The notes beneath the pieces are model-generated. The model did no database searches, was not told where the DNA came from, and saw nothing but the letters and a program-made list of their open reading frames with translations. The position numbers were made by a program, and so were the translations under genes. This document shows, piece after piece, positions 10,026 through 19,002 of a DNA stretch of 34,610 nucleotides. The DNA is taken from assembly GCA_945897725.1 (NCBI GenBank), contig CAMDFR010000025.1, positions 1 to 34,610 of the forward strand. The letters are read 5' to 3'. Each line of letters starts with the position of its first letter. The stretch's first letter is position 1. The stretch comes from Chitinophaga pinensis. Lineage in GTDB: Bacteria; Bacteroidota; Bacteroidia; Chitinophagales; CAMDFR01.

Positions 10026-11285
10026 ATGATTTTACTCGATTGCTATCCTACATTTTATGATTTTTTCTTACAACATTTTAAAGTACATATTCATATCTTT
10101 AAATTGTTTCACTCTTTTGGCTTTTTTGTTGCTATTGCTTTTTTAACGGGCATTTTCTTACTTAGAACTGAACTGAAGAGAAGAGAAAAGTTAGGCTTGT
10201 TGCCATCGAAAAAAGTGAAGGTAATCTATGGAAATAAATTTAGTTTCAACGATATACTCTTTCCAAGTATCATAGGTTTTCTTTTCGGATGGAAAAGTAT
10301 CGGTGTGCTGACAAATAATCCAATGGTTGGTGATGAACCAGGGGCTTATTTCTTTTCTCTGCAATATGGCTCTATTCTATTGGGATTGATTGGTGCTGCC
10401 ATATTCGGAGGCATCGAATATTATAACATTAAAAAGAATCAAACAAAAGAACCTGAAGAAAAATTGGAAGAGAGAAGTCCAAGTGATGATACTGGCTCTA
10501 TTTTATTTGTTGCTGCAGTGGCCGGTATCTTTGGTTCTAACTTATTCAATACCTTAGAGCATCCTGAAGATTTTAGCGAAATTTTTACCAATCCTGCCTC
10601 TTTACTCAGCGGCCTAAATATTTTTGGCGGATTGATTTGTGCAGGACTGGCTTTGATTATTTATGCTTTTGTAAAGAAAATAAAACAAGGCCATTTCTTT
10701 GACTCACTTGGCTCTGTATACCTGATCGCATACGCTATTGGAAGATTAGGTTGTCAAACTGCTGGAGATGGCTGTTGGGGTGTCCCAAATACGCACGAGA
10801 AACCAAGTTTTGTTCCACAATTTATGTGGGCTTCTGAATATAAAAATAATATCATCAACGAATGCGATCCCTATCAGGGTCAGTATTTCGAACACCTAGA
10901 TACAACAAATAATGTTGCCTATAAAAATTGCAATTTTCAAGAAACACATAAACTCCTAACGCCTGTTTACCCAACTCCACTCTACGAATTTATGATCGCT
11001 GGTGTGCTGGGCTTAACACTTTGGACGCTTAGAAAAAAATTGACAGCTCTGCCTGGAATGCTTATTTCTATTATGTTTGTCATGAATGGCATCGAGCGCT
11101 TTCTCATCGAACAAATTCGAGTCAACGAAAAATTAAACTACTTTGGTTTTCATCTTACACAGGGAGAGTTTATCGCAATCCTCATGACCATCGGTGGAAG
11201 TATCGCCAGCATTTACCTTTATGTATACTATACCAAAAGGGCAAAACAAAATACAACCAATGAGCACATCAAAGAAACACCATAG
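10026..11285 (+). CDS. lgt: Prolipoprotein diacylglyceryl transferase (Lgt), long Bacteroidota-type variant
   Basis: This inner-membrane enzyme transfers diacylglycerol from phosphatidylglycerol to the lipobox cysteine of prolipoproteins. The protein is hydrophobic with several membrane segments. The Lgt signature appears as YAIGRLGCQTAGDGCWG (about 236-252), and the C-terminal region has YPTPLYEF and NGIERFLIEQIR. At 419 residues it is longer than the usual 260-300, with charged loops near 140-155 and 265-300. Residues differ from E. coli Lgt: the HGGL histidine is Phe (NIFGGL, about 198-203) and GRLGN is GRLGC. From memory this resembles other Bacteroidota Lgt proteins. Its tail overlaps the corA start by 26 bp. 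Confidence 0.88.
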   Translation: MILLDCYPTFYDFFLQHFKVHIHIFKLFHSFGFFVAIAFLTGIFLLRTELKRREKLGLLPSKKVKVIYGNKFSFNDILFPSIIGFLFGWKSIGVLTNNPMVGDEPGAYFFSLQYGSILLGLIGAAIFGGIEYYNIKKNQTKEPEEKLEERSPSDDTGSILFVAAVAGIFGSNLFNTLEHPEDFSEIFTNPASLLSGLNIFGGLICAGLALIIYAFVKKIKQGHFFDSLGSVYLIAYAIGRLGCQTAGDGCWGVPNTHEKPSFVPQFMWASEYKNNIINECDPYQGQYFEHLDTTNNVAYKNCNFQETHKLLTPVYPTPLYEFMIAGVLGLTLWTLRKKLTALPGMLISIMFVMNGIERFLIEQIRVNEKLNYFGFHLTQGEFIAILMTIGGSIASIYLYVYYTKRAKQNTTNEHIKETP

Positions 11286-12315
11286 TAGATCAGAAAAAGT
11301 CGGTCTACCACCAGGTTCCTTACTGCTCCTCGGTGAAGAAACAATACACCCAAATATCGATGTGTATCAATTTTCTCCAGAGCTCGCCACGCATCGAAGT
11401 TATGCGAATATTTCGGAGGTAGAAATCTTGAGCGATCAAGTAAACTGGATCCATATCTCTGGTTTAAATACATCCATCATTGAACAAATAGGTGCTAAAT
11501 TCTCATTACATAATCTAGTGCTAGAAGATATTCTTAGCACCGGCCAACGACCTAAAGTCGATGAGTTCGATGACTATATTTACTTCGTGCTTCGACTCGT
11601 AAATTTTGTAGGAGAGGAACTCGTGTCGGAACAGGTTAGTTTTATTTTAGGTAAAAATTATGTGCTATCCATTGCTGAAAAACGTTCAGACTTTTCTGCC
11701 CCTATCATTGATAGAATTCTCAATAAAAAAGGAGCCGTTAGATCCAACAAATCAGATTATCTACTCTATGCGTTGATAGACGTTGTAGTCGATAATTTTT
11801 ATTTTAGCATGGATAGTATTGACGCGCGCATCGAAGAAATACAAACGAGCATCGACAACGCAGACCAAAATGATCGATTACTCATGCTCTTGCGAAATCT
11901 AAAAAAAGATGTCTTACAATTGCGAAAACATATTGTGCCCACCAGGGAAGCTGTGTATAAATTAGAACGGCTCGAAACAGCCCTCATCCTCGAAAATACA
12001 GATAAATATCTACGCGATTTATACGACCACACGAAGCAATTGGAAGATACCATCGAGACCTATAACGACACCATCAATAATTTCAGGGAAGATTATATGT
12101 CGCATCTAACCCTCAAAACAAATAAAGTCATTCAAATTCTTACCATCATTTCTTCCATCTTTATTCCTCTGACATTCATCGTCGGCGTGTATGGAATGAA
12201 TTTCGAATTTATGCCCGGACTGCATTGGAAATATGGATTTCTTTCAAGCATTCTTCTGATGATTTTTGTTTCCATTATTATGGTGATTATCTATGTCAGA
12301 AATCGTTGGCTATAA
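11260..12315 (+). CDS. corA: CorA-family magnesium/cobalt transporter
   Basis: The 351-residue protein has the CorA layout: a long cytoplasmic alpha/beta N-terminal domain, a long helical stalk (about 180-290, with repeated hydrophobic heptads around EIQTSIDNADQND and LRNLKKDVLQLRKH), and two C-terminal membrane helices. The first helix ends in the signature YGMNFE, the GMN selectivity motif. The protein ends with basic residues after the second helix. The ATG at 11260 is chosen over one at 11194 because the earlier codons lie deep inside lgt and add unrelated residues. Translational coupling with lgt is likely. Substrate (Mg2+, Co2+ or other) is by family only. Confidence 0.9.
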   Translation: MSTSKKHHSRSEKVGLPPGSLLLLGEETIHPNIDVYQFSPELATHRSYANISEVEILSDQVNWIHISGLNTSIIEQIGAKFSLHNLVLEDILSTGQRPKVDEFDDYIYFVLRLVNFVGEELVSEQVSFILGKNYVLSIAEKRSDFSAPIIDRILNKKGAVRSNKSDYLLYALIDVVVDNFYFSMDSIDARIEEIQTSIDNADQNDRLLMLLRNLKKDVLQLRKHIVPTREAVYKLERLETALILENTDKYLRDLYDHTKQLEDTIETYNDTINNFREDYMSHLTLKTNKVIQILTIISSIFIPLTFIVGVYGMNFEFMPGLHWKYGFLSSILLMIFVSIIMVIIYVRNRWL

Positions 12316-12336
12316 TTCTTTATCATCAATCTTTGG

Positions 12337-12490
12337 GCGTGTCATTGGCTTTTTTGTTTACACAGAAAAGGAAGCTCCTATCAAAAAAAATATCAATCAA
12401 CATCTTCTGTAATGTAGCCAATGCCCTGCTGTACGCTTGTAGTTGCGTGCTATCGCACACAAGCTATCGCTTCCATCAGTCACGCAATTT
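12337..12490. repeat. Possible degenerate intergenic repeat element
   Basis: This lies in the convergent gap between corA and the FadL-like gene. It starts GGGCGTGTCATTGG and ends CGCTTCCATCAGTCACGC (12468-12485). The end resembles CGCTTCAATCATTGCCGC at 18623-18640 and the reverse of GTGATTGAAGCG at 34271-34282. The interior does not align clearly, so membership is tentative. Confidence 0.35.
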
Positions 12491-12540
12491 TTTTTCAAAA
12501 GGAAATGACTGTTCAAAGCCTATACTAGCCCAATATCTTT

Positions 12541-14055
12541 TTACTTAAACTTAAATCCAAGCGTCAAGAGAATATTGTCTTTGCTTGTTTTTGTGGTCGC
12601 CCCATCCTCATAGGATGGATAGGATTGCACCGAAATATATGGTGCAAAATATGCTCTGCTGATGGTGTGTACATAAGCAATGTCAACGCTAAATCGCCGT
12701 CCTTTATAGCCAAGACCCGCACTGATCAAGTGCTTACTCAGGTTCGCATTTTCAACTGCAACTCCTTTTTTGAAAGGAGAAAATTGATAGGCATATCCAA
12801 AACGAATACGACCTGTTTTGTAGGCTAACTCAACTCCACTGCGTATTTGATGAGATATCTTATACTTATTTCTGATGAGCGTATCATTATAATAAGCTGA
12901 CTGATCTCTGTATTGGGTTCCAAAATTATATTTATTTAATGCATAGTTCACCATTTCATAGTCAACACTAAAAAAGCCATATTGATCAAAGAATACTGAA
13001 GCACCAGCATTTACACGATAGGGTTGTTTGTAGGAATACTGAAACGCTCCACTAGGAGACTCCACAGATAAAACACTGCTGTCTGTAGTATGTTTCATTG
13101 TATATCCATACGTTTCTTTTAATCCAAAGTAGGTAGGCGTAGAGATAGAAACTCCAACTCTTACAAGTTTTGTTGGTTTATAGATGACGCCTATCTTGCC
13201 ATTGTAGCCTATCCCTTGCGTCTGATAATTTTCACTATACTCTAGTTTTTTAAATCCAGAGATACTGTCATCACGGTCTTCTTCAGTATAATTATATTGT
13301 CGTTTATATGTCAAATAAGGTATACCAAAACTTCCGCCAACATATAGTTTATCCCATAAGTTTGCACCTACAGCAACCGACATATCTGTAATACCTCCAC
13401 TCGTTTTAATAAAACCTGTTTGATAATTACTTTTTCCTCCGCCGGCAGCACTCGAATAATATTTATACAAGTCACTATAATTTACTAAACCACTTTCCTT
13501 AGCCAATACATAATCTGCAGGGAAACTTGAATAGTCTACCGGAAGATTAATGTACTGCGGTAAATTCATGAAGTAAACATATTGATCAACTATAGAATTG
13601 GTATAGTTTTTTCCTTCAAAATAAATCTGATTATTGAAATCTACAATTCTATTTGTACTGATCGAAAAGCCAATTCCTCTCAGCACTCCAGACGATTTGG
13701 AACTTTCCATGGAAGTCGCAAATACAACTGAAAGATGGTTTGCTGTCACCTTCAAATGATTCTCCTTGCTTGTTTTTTCTAGATAGCTACTTTTGGCATT
13801 TGAATTTTGAAAATTGAGTGTGCCACTCGCTTCGCTGCTTCTATACATTCCCACTACAGCAGGATTAAGTGTGATAGCACCAACATCAGGACCAACAGTG
13901 CTGAAAGCACCTGCTACACCGGCTGTTCTAGCTGTTCCTTTGTATTCATACAGCGAAAATTGGATGGCTTCTGCATCATAATTATACTGGGCAAATAAAT
14001 GCGCATAGCTTACTATAAATAAACAAAGCGAAAAAAATATTTTTGAGCGGCTCAT
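12541..14055 (-). CDS. FadL/OmpP1-like outer-membrane protein
   Basis: The 504-residue protein has a signal peptide (residues 1-22, ending HLFA before QYN). The FadL-type N-terminal motif follows: TARTAGVAGAFSTVGPDVGAITLNPAVVGMY (about 41-71, cited in parts), equivalent to the 'sxxGxAyAGxxA...NPAG' hallmark. The remainder is alternating aromatic/polar beta-strand sequence ending in LGFKFK. FadL-family barrels move hydrophobic molecules such as fatty acids or aromatics across the outer membrane. The substrate here is unknown. It lies downstream of the low-complexity protein gene on the same strand but is separated from it by a terminator. Confidence 0.8.
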   Translation of the reverse strand: MSRSKIFFSLCLFIVSYAHLFAQYNYDAEAIQFSLYEYKGTARTAGVAGAFSTVGPDVGAITLNPAVVGMYRSSEASGTLNFQNSNAKSSYLEKTSKENHLKVTANHLSVVFATSMESSKSSGVLRGIGFSISTNRIVDFNNQIYFEGKNYTNSIVDQYVYFMNLPQYINLPVDYSSFPADYVLAKESGLVNYSDLYKYYSSAAGGGKSNYQTGFIKTSGGITDMSVAVGANLWDKLYVGGSFGIPYLTYKRQYNYTEEDRDDSISGFKKLEYSENYQTQGIGYNGKIGVIYKPTKLVRVGVSISTPTYFGLKETYGYTMKHTTDSSVLSVESPSGAFQYSYKQPYRVNAGASVFFDQYGFFSVDYEMVNYALNKYNFGTQYRDQSAYYNDTLIRNKYKISHQIRSGVELAYKTGRIRFGYAYQFSPFKKGVAVENANLSKHLISAGLGYKGRRFSVDIAYVHTISRAYFAPYISVQSYPSYEDGATTKTSKDNILLTLGFKFK

Positions 14056-14076
14056 AATACTACTTCTTTAAATGGC

Positions 14077-14115
14077 AAAATCGCCCTTCTCAATAGGTGT
14101 GAGAAGGACGATTTT
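14077..14115 (-). terminator. Intrinsic terminator after the low-complexity protein gene
   Basis: A 16-bp stem with one mismatch, AAAATCGCCCTTCTCA (14077-14092) / TGAGAAGGACGATTTT (14100-14115), has a 7-nt loop and lies 8 bp beyond the stop at 14123. It also lies just upstream of the FadL-like gene start. Confidence 0.65.
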
Positions 14116-14122
14116 GTTTGTG

Positions 14123-15610
14123 TTATCTTGGTTTGTACATTGGTGCTGCATTGCCACCAACTCTGTTGTTCGGGGCAGGAGGGCTGCTTTGATTACTACT
14201 TGGTGCTGTCACCGTTCTAGAGTTATTAGTGTTACTCGGTGGAGGAGGGGATGCTGGTCTCGAATAACTATTATTGCTTGCATTAGAGGGTGGCGTCACT
14301 GATCTTGAATTGTTACTATTATTATTGTTGCTCGGTGCAGGAGGTGATGCCGGTCTCGAGTTGGTATTACTCGGCGGCGTACTACTATTCGGCGGCGTTA
14401 CAGGCCTAGAATTATTTGTATTACTGTTGTTAGAGGGCGGTGTAACGGGGCGATTGCCATTTCCATTGGATCCTGTATTACCGCCAGCATTCATTTCTGT
14501 TCTGCCATAATTTCCATTGCCAGGGGGCGTCTCGTTGTGATAGCCTCTGCTATCTGGTGTAATAGCACTCTCCGTAGAATTATTTGTGTAGGTTCTTCCA
14601 TTGTTAGTATTGGATGGCGCCACAGTATTGCTATTGCTACGTTCAGTCACCACACCACTTCTTGGAATTTCATTCACCGCTCTGGTAGTCGTTGTAATTT
14701 GAGTAGGCTCTGTTTTAACATTCAAAGGCACATCGGATTTGGTGGTGAAATCACTTGCTCTACCAGTAGTAACTTGAGATGGATTGGATGGTGCTGCTAA
14801 ATCATTTCTTCCATTATCAATCGCACTAGCGGTTTTTATTCCACTGGTATTGGAAGGCAATCCATCTGCATCCATCATTTGTTTCCTTGGTCCCCAATAA
14901 CCATAGTCATAGCCCCCACCATAGGCATAATTATTATTATATCCATTATAGTAGCCGTTATAATAACCGTTATTATACCCGTTGTTATACCCATTATAGT
15001 AGCCGTTGCCATAGCCATTGTTATAGCCATAATAACCATTGTAGCCATAATAATTATTATTCCAACCACTATTCCAACCATAGGGATCATACCAAGCCGC
15101 ATAACAAGGTCTACCCCAATTCCAACCATTATGACTGCCCCATGTCGAATATCCAATATAGATACCCCAAGGATTCCAGTAATAATTCGGCGTATAACTG
15201 TAGATATTGTTGCCCCAACTCCATGGGTTATTATCGTAGAAGTAATAATTGGTATAATAATTATCCCAATAGCCAAAACCATAGGAAGGTTGATAATATC
15301 TCCTCAATCGAGAAGTATAGAAATAATCATTATAACTGTCGTCATTATAATAATTGTTTGTGATATAGGTATTGCCATCACTAGCCTCTACACCATCATA
15401 TTGATAGGCTCTGCTATTCTCGCTCTGCTGTCCATCCAATTGATCGTCTTGGAGCGGCGCGCTAACATCCTTTTCTTCTACATTTTTTACCACCTTCGTG
15501 CTAGTCGTAGAACTTTTACTCGGATCATAATACACATCATCATACTGAGCATAACTTGCATTATATACAAGTGCTATGATGCTGGCTAATAAAAAAACTA
15601 TTTTTCTCAT
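14123..15610 (-). CDS. Secreted low-complexity protein: Asn/Tyr/Gly-rich middle and Ser/Pro/Asn-rich tail
   Basis: The 495-residue protein starts with a signal peptide (MRKIVFLLASIIALVYNASYA) followed by QYDDVYYDP, which I recall from other Bacteroidota secreted proteins. Residues about 80-235 are dominated by Tyr, Asn, Gly and Trp, including seven 4-residue GY(Y/N)N units. The tail (about 370-495) repeats blocks of SRPVTPP, SRPASPP and SNNNNSNN and ends MYKPR. No catalytic motif is visible. It is probably an extracellular or periplasmic disordered or structural protein; function unknown. The composition also creates long spurious open frames on both strands. A terminator follows. Confidence 0.75.
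   Translation of the reverse strand: MRKIVFLLASIIALVYNASYAQYDDVYYDPSKSSTTSTKVVKNVEEKDVSAPLQDDQLDGQQSENSRAYQYDGVEASDGNTYITNNYYNDDSYNDYFYTSRLRRYYQPSYGFGYWDNYYTNYYFYDNNPWSWGNNIYSYTPNYYWNPWGIYIGYSTWGSHNGWNWGRPCYAAWYDPYGWNSGWNNNYYGYNGYYGYNNGYGNGYYNGYNNGYNNGYYNGYYNGYNNNYAYGGGYDYGYWGPRKQMMDADGLPSNTSGIKTASAIDNGRNDLAAPSNPSQVTTGRASDFTTKSDVPLNVKTEPTQITTTTRAVNEIPRSGVVTERSNSNTVAPSNTNNGRTYTNNSTESAITPDSRGYHNETPPGNGNYGRTEMNAGGNTGSNGNGNRPVTPPSNNSNTNNSRPVTPPNSSTPPSNTNSRPASPPAPSNNNNSNNSRSVTPPSNASNNSYSRPASPPPPSNTNNSRTVTAPSSNQSSPPAPNNRVGGNAAPMYKPR
14945..15028 (-). repeat. Seven 12-bp imperfect coding repeats
   Basis: On the plus strand the units read ATTATAGTAGCC, GTTATAATAACC, GTTATTATACCC, GTTGTTATACCC, ATTATAGTAGCC, GTTGCCATAGCC and ATTGTTATAGCC. 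They encode Gly-Tyr-(Tyr/Asn/Gly)-Asn units on the minus strand, and shorter 9-bp variants continue to the right. Confidence 0.85.
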
Positions 15611-15817
15611 GATTTCACTGTTTTTACTGTATTAAAGTTACGTTGTTTAATGGACTTTTTTTGTTATTAATTATTAAAACGATAAATGAACAAATTCGCT
15701 TGTTTCTCTAGCAAAAGATAAAACATATCGCCTTTTTTACCTTTCTTTGTACAGAACAAAAAAACAGCAGATTTAGTTACTGTTGACTCAATAAATCAAA
15801 TAAAGTGCCAAAAAATT

Positions 15818-17296
15818 ATGTCAAAGAAAATTACGAGCAGAGCCGAGGACTATTCTCAGTGGTATAACGACCTTGTATTGAGGGGGAATCTGGCCGATTA
15901 TTCCTCGGTAAAGGGTTGCATGGTCATCAAACCATATGGCTATGCGCTTTGGGAAAATATGCGCGATGCACTCGACAAAATGTTTAAAGAAACCGGTCAC
16001 GTGAATGCCTATTTCCCATTATTGATTCCAAAAAGTTTCTTAAGCAAGGAGGCAGACCATGTAGAAGGCTTCGCCAAAGAATGTGCCGTGGTCACCCACT
16101 ATCGTCTAAAAAATGACCCGAATGGCAAAGGTTTGATCGTGGATCCCGATGCTAAGCTGGAAGAAGAATTGATCATTCGTCCTACCTCAGAAACCATTAT
16201 TTGGAATACCTATAGAAACTGGATTCAATCCTACAGAGATTTACCTTTACTAATCAATCAATGGGCCAATGTGGTGCGTTGGGAAATGCGCACTCGCTTG
16301 TTTTTACGAACTGCTGAATTTCTTTGGCAAGAAGGTCATACCGCCCACTCAAATAGGGAAGAAGCCATCGAAGAGACAGAAAGAATGCTCAATATTTATG
16401 CAGATTTTGCCGAAAAAATGATGGCGATTCCAATGCTAAAAGGATTGAAACCTGAACATGAAAAATTTGCCGGTGCAGAAAAAACATATTGCATCGAAGC
16501 CATGACGCAAGACAAACAAGCCATTCAGGCAGGGACCTCGCATTACTTGGCGCAAAATTTTGCCAAAGCATTTGATGTGAAATTTCAAAATAAAGAAGGA
16601 CAAGAAGAATATGTATATGCTACCTCATGGGGCGTTTCTACCCGATTAATCGGTACTTTACTGATGGCACACAGCGATGATGAAGGCATCGTTATGCCTC
16701 CAAAGTTAGCACCAACTCAAGTGGTCATTATTCCTTTGACTGGAAAAGATGAAGCTGTCAATACCATGCTTTTTGACAAAGCCATCCAAATCAAGAAGAA
16801 TCTAATAGCCAAACAAATTCGGGTAAAAGTAGATGACGACGAAACCAAAAGACCTGGTTTTAAATTTGCTGAATATGAATTGCAAGGCATTCCAATTCGT
16901 CTGGTACTAGGTGCAAGAGATATGGCTGAAGGAAAAGTAGAATTGGCTCGTCGCGATACCAAAGAAAAATTTTTAACAACAGAGGTGGATATCGAAAATC
17001 AAATTGAAAATTTATTAGAAACGATTCAACAAAATATTTACGACAAAGCGCTGCAATTCAGAAACGACAATACTTTTACGGTAGATACCTATGATGAATT
17101 TAAAGAAGTAATTATAAAGAAAGGTGGTTTTGTAATGGCGCATTGGGATGGTACCACCGAAACGGCTGATAAAATAAAAGAAGAAACCAAGGCGACTATC
17201 CGTTGCATTTTATTGGATCAAAAACAAGAAGACGGCAAGTGTATTTATAGCGGTGCTCCTTCCAAACAAAGAGTGGTCTTTGCTTTGAACTACTAA
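15818..17296 (+). CDS. proS: Prolyl-tRNA synthetase, archaeal/eukaryotic (type 3) form
   Basis: The 492-residue class II aminoacyl-tRNA synthetase charges tRNA-Pro in the cytoplasm. Visible: [20 protein letters not shown] at the N-terminus, motif 1 region [15 protein letters not shown], the proline-site segment [11 protein letters not shown], motif 2 [20 protein letters not shown], and motif 3 in [20 protein letters not shown]. An anticodon-binding domain (about 300-400) follows, with a C-terminal domain ending FALNY. There is no INS editing insertion, as expected for this short form. The dehydrogenase-like gene follows after 38 bp and may be cotranscribed. Confidence 0.95.
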   Translation: MSKKITSRAEDYSQWYNDLVLRGNLADYSSVKGCMVIKPYGYALWENMRDALDKMFKETGHVNAYFPLLIPKSFLSKEADHVEGFAKECAVVTHYRLKNDPNGKGLIVDPDAKLEEELIIRPTSETIIWNTYRNWIQSYRDLPLLINQWANVVRWEMRTRLFLRTAEFLWQEGHTAHSNREEAIEETERMLNIYADFAEKMMAIPMLKGLKPEHEKFAGAEKTYCIEAMTQDKQAIQAGTSHYLAQNFAKAFDVKFQNKEGQEEYVYATSWGVSTRLIGTLLMAHSDDEGIVMPPKLAPTQVVIIPLTGKDEAVNTMLFDKAIQIKKNLIAKQIRVKVDDDETKRPGFKFAEYELQGIPIRLVLGARDMAEGKVELARRDTKEKFLTTEVDIENQIENLLETIQQNIYDKALQFRNDNTFTVDTYDEFKEVIIKKGGFVMAHWDGTTETADKIKEETKATIRCILLDQKQEDGKCIYSGAPSKQRVVFALNY

Positions 17297-17334
17297 ACAA
17301 TAAAGTTTCAAATTCACTACCTGTAGATTGTATT

Positions 17335-18537
17335 ATGAAAATAGGAATTATTAGAGAGGGAAAAATTCCCATCGACGCCAGAGTCCCATTGTCACCAAAG
17401 CAATGTAAATCTTTGATAGAATTATACCCGCAAATCAGCATCGTAGCACAACCCTCTGCCATCAGATGTTTCAAGGATTATGAATATGCAGAGCAGCAGA
17501 TCGAATTACGGGAAGATGTTTCCGATTGCGATATCTTAATTGGTGTAAAAGAGGTGCCTTTAGAAAATTTAATTTCAAATAAAACATACTTTTTCTTTTC
17601 ACATACTATTAAAAAACAGGAGCACAATCGAAAGCTATTGCTCGAAGTGTTGAAAAAGAAAATTCGCCTAATTGATTGGGAAACTCTCACGGATAATAAT
17701 GGACATAGGGTCATCGCTTTTGGCCGTTGGGCGGGCATTGTAGGCGCGCATAATGGCATCATGACTTGGCTAAAAAGAATCGGGAAAAACAATCTCAAGC
17801 CTTTGTATTTATGTAAAAATTTGAAAGAAGCCGCAAGAGATTATGATGATATTCAACCAGGCAATATCAAAATTTTATTGAGTGGAACCGGACGTGTATC
17901 TAGTGGTTGTGTAGAAGTGTTGGATATGATGAATATCAGAAACGTAACACCAGATGAGTTTTTACATGAACGCTTCGATGAGCCGGTATACACACAATTG
18001 AACAATAGTCACATGTATTATAAAAGTGGCGAAACCTCTTTCGATAACATGCATTATCATGCCCATGCTGTCGAATATAAATCAAAGTTTTTACCCTTTA
18101 CAAGAGTGACCGATGTATTCATCAACGGAATTTATTGGGACAAAAGCATTCCTGCTTTTTTTAGCAAAGAGGATATGAAGGAGGAGGATTTTAAAATCAA
18201 AGTGATTGCAGATATCACTTGCGATATAGCGCCTGTAGCCTCCGTTCCATCTACCTTACGAGCATCTACTATTTTGGCGCCTGTCTACGGTTATCATCCT
18301 CGTAAAGAGCGCGAATGCGAACCATTCACCTCTTATAGTATTGATGTGATGGCGGTTGACAATCTTCCAAACGAATTGCCACGCGATGCTTCTAAGAATT
18401 TTGGGGAACTCTTTATGGAGAAAATTATTCCCGCTTTACTCAAGCCCCACGACGAAATGATTGATAGAGCCACCATTGCAAGAGATGGTGAACTCAGTTC
18501 GCATTTTGAATACTTGAGTGATTACGTAAAAGGATAA
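17335..18537 (+). CDS. Saccharopine/alanine dehydrogenase-like NAD(P)-dependent oxidoreductase
   Basis: The 400-residue protein has an AlaDh/PNT-type N-terminal domain starting KIGIIREGKIPIDARVPLSP. A conserved GRWAGIVGAHNG segment (about 128) follows. The Rossmann nucleotide loop is ILLSGTGRVSSGCVEVL (GxGxxxxG, about residues 181-197). The C-terminal region has VIADITCDIAPVASVPSTLRAST, typical of LYS1-like saccharopine dehydrogenases. Such enzymes interconvert saccharopine and lysine plus 2-oxoglutarate, but the physiological substrate in Bacteroidota is unclear, so no symbol is given. Likely in an operon with proS. Confidence 0.78.
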   Translation: MKIGIIREGKIPIDARVPLSPKQCKSLIELYPQISIVAQPSAIRCFKDYEYAEQQIELREDVSDCDILIGVKEVPLENLISNKTYFFFSHTIKKQEHNRKLLLEVLKKKIRLIDWETLTDNNGHRVIAFGRWAGIVGAHNGIMTWLKRIGKNNLKPLYLCKNLKEAARDYDDIQPGNIKILLSGTGRVSSGCVEVLDMMNIRNVTPDEFLHERFDEPVYTQLNNSHMYYKSGETSFDNMHYHAHAVEYKSKFLPFTRVTDVFINGIYWDKSIPAFFSKEDMKEEDFKIKVIADITCDIAPVASVPSTLRASTILAPVYGYHPRKERECEPFTSYSIDVMAVDNLPNELPRDASKNFGELFMEKIIPALLKPHDEMIDRATIARDGELSSHFEYLSDYVKG

Positions 18538-18593
18538 AATATTTCTTTTTATAATTTTTTTGGACGGCTGCTTGCTGTAAGAAAACCCAGCAA

Positions 18594-18643
18594 GCACCAT
18601 GCTTTCCGCTATACAAGGTATACGCTTCAATCATTGCCGCGGA
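18594..18643 (-). repeat. Intergenic dispersed repeat, short-loop copy
   Basis: CATGCTTTCCGCTAT-acaagg-TATACGCTTCAATCATTGCC aligns with the reverse complement of the element at 34262-34345 (GTGCTTTTTGCTATT...AAACGCTTCAATCACTGCC), but without the internal 40 or so bases. It contains a small TATAC/GTATA stem. It lies 57 bp beyond the dehydrogenase stop. Confidence 0.6.
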
Positions 18644-18659
18644 GAGGTTCTTTCATGGC

Positions 18660-18869
18660 TCATGTAGTAGGGAATACCATGTGTTTTACAATATGATGAA
18701 TTATTAGTGAAACCATGCCTGCAAGTATCTTGTAGTATTCCTTGGCATTCCAATCTCTAGCCCTGATCGCAGCGGTATCCTTTTTTCTGCATCTAAAAAA
18801 GATAAAGCGAAGAGCAGGTAATAGCTCCTTTTTAAGTTTATTGATGGCGCCATTGATTATAATCAGTCT
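18660..18869 (-). other. Unexplained open frame without start codon (possible gene remnant)
   Basis: The minus strand is open for 69 codons from a TAA at 18870-18872 to a TGA at 18660-18662. The translation is rich in Lys/Arg/Ile with phrases such as NKLKKELLPALRF and ARDWNAKEYYKILAGMV. There is no ATG, GTG or TTG at a useful place and no family was recognised. It overlaps the repeat copy at 18757-18822, so it could be chance. Part of the 465-bp gap 18538-19002. Confidence 0.25.
18757..18822 (+). repeat. Intergenic dispersed repeat, hairpin copy
   Basis: GCCCTGATCGCAGCGGTATCC-TTTTTT ... AAAAAAGATAAAGCGAAGAGCAGG. ATCCTTTTTT pairs with AAAAAAGAT, and outer CCTG pairs with CAGG. It aligns with the element at 34262-34345 in the same orientation and is opposite to the short copy at 18594-18643. 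Confidence 0.65.
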
Positions 18870-18926
18870 TTAGCAATGTCGATTCCTACACGCCCTTTTT
18901 TTATGACAAAAATCACAAAATTATTA

Positions 18927-18957
18927 TTTGGATTAAATCTAAATAGGCTTAGTTTTG
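18927..18957 (+). promoter_or_regulatory. Bacteroidota promoter of the TonB-dependent receptor gene
   Basis: TTTG (18927-18930), exactly 19 bp, then TAGTTTTG (18950-18957) matches the published Bacteroidota consensus TTTG-N19-TAnnTTTG. It predicts a leader of about 40 nt before the ATG at 19003. Best promoter in the window. Confidence 0.65.
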
Positions 18958-19002
18958 CCTTGAGAAACAAATCATACAAACGCCATATAAAAAATTTACA
19001 AA

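Noticed and set aside
12225-12548. 107-codon plus-strand frame running from the corA end into the intergenic gap
   Set aside because: It overlaps the corA tail in another frame and then reads through the repeat-like region; no recognisable domain.
14875-15282. 135-codon minus-strand frame of Ile/Gly/Met
   Set aside because: It is an alternate frame of the same repeat tract with no start context.
14879-15589. 236-codon plus-strand frame and a 158-codon neighbour, opposite the low-complexity gene
   Set aside because: They are products of the TTATTA/CCATAA-type repeats: the translations are Ile/Thr/Val or His/Tyr/Asn/Ser runs. The minus frame has a signal peptide and terminator.
15738-15749. 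Promoter upstream of proS (TACCTTTC or TTTCTTTG)
   Set aside because: Both differ from TAnnTTTG by one base and neither has a -33 box at 19 bp.
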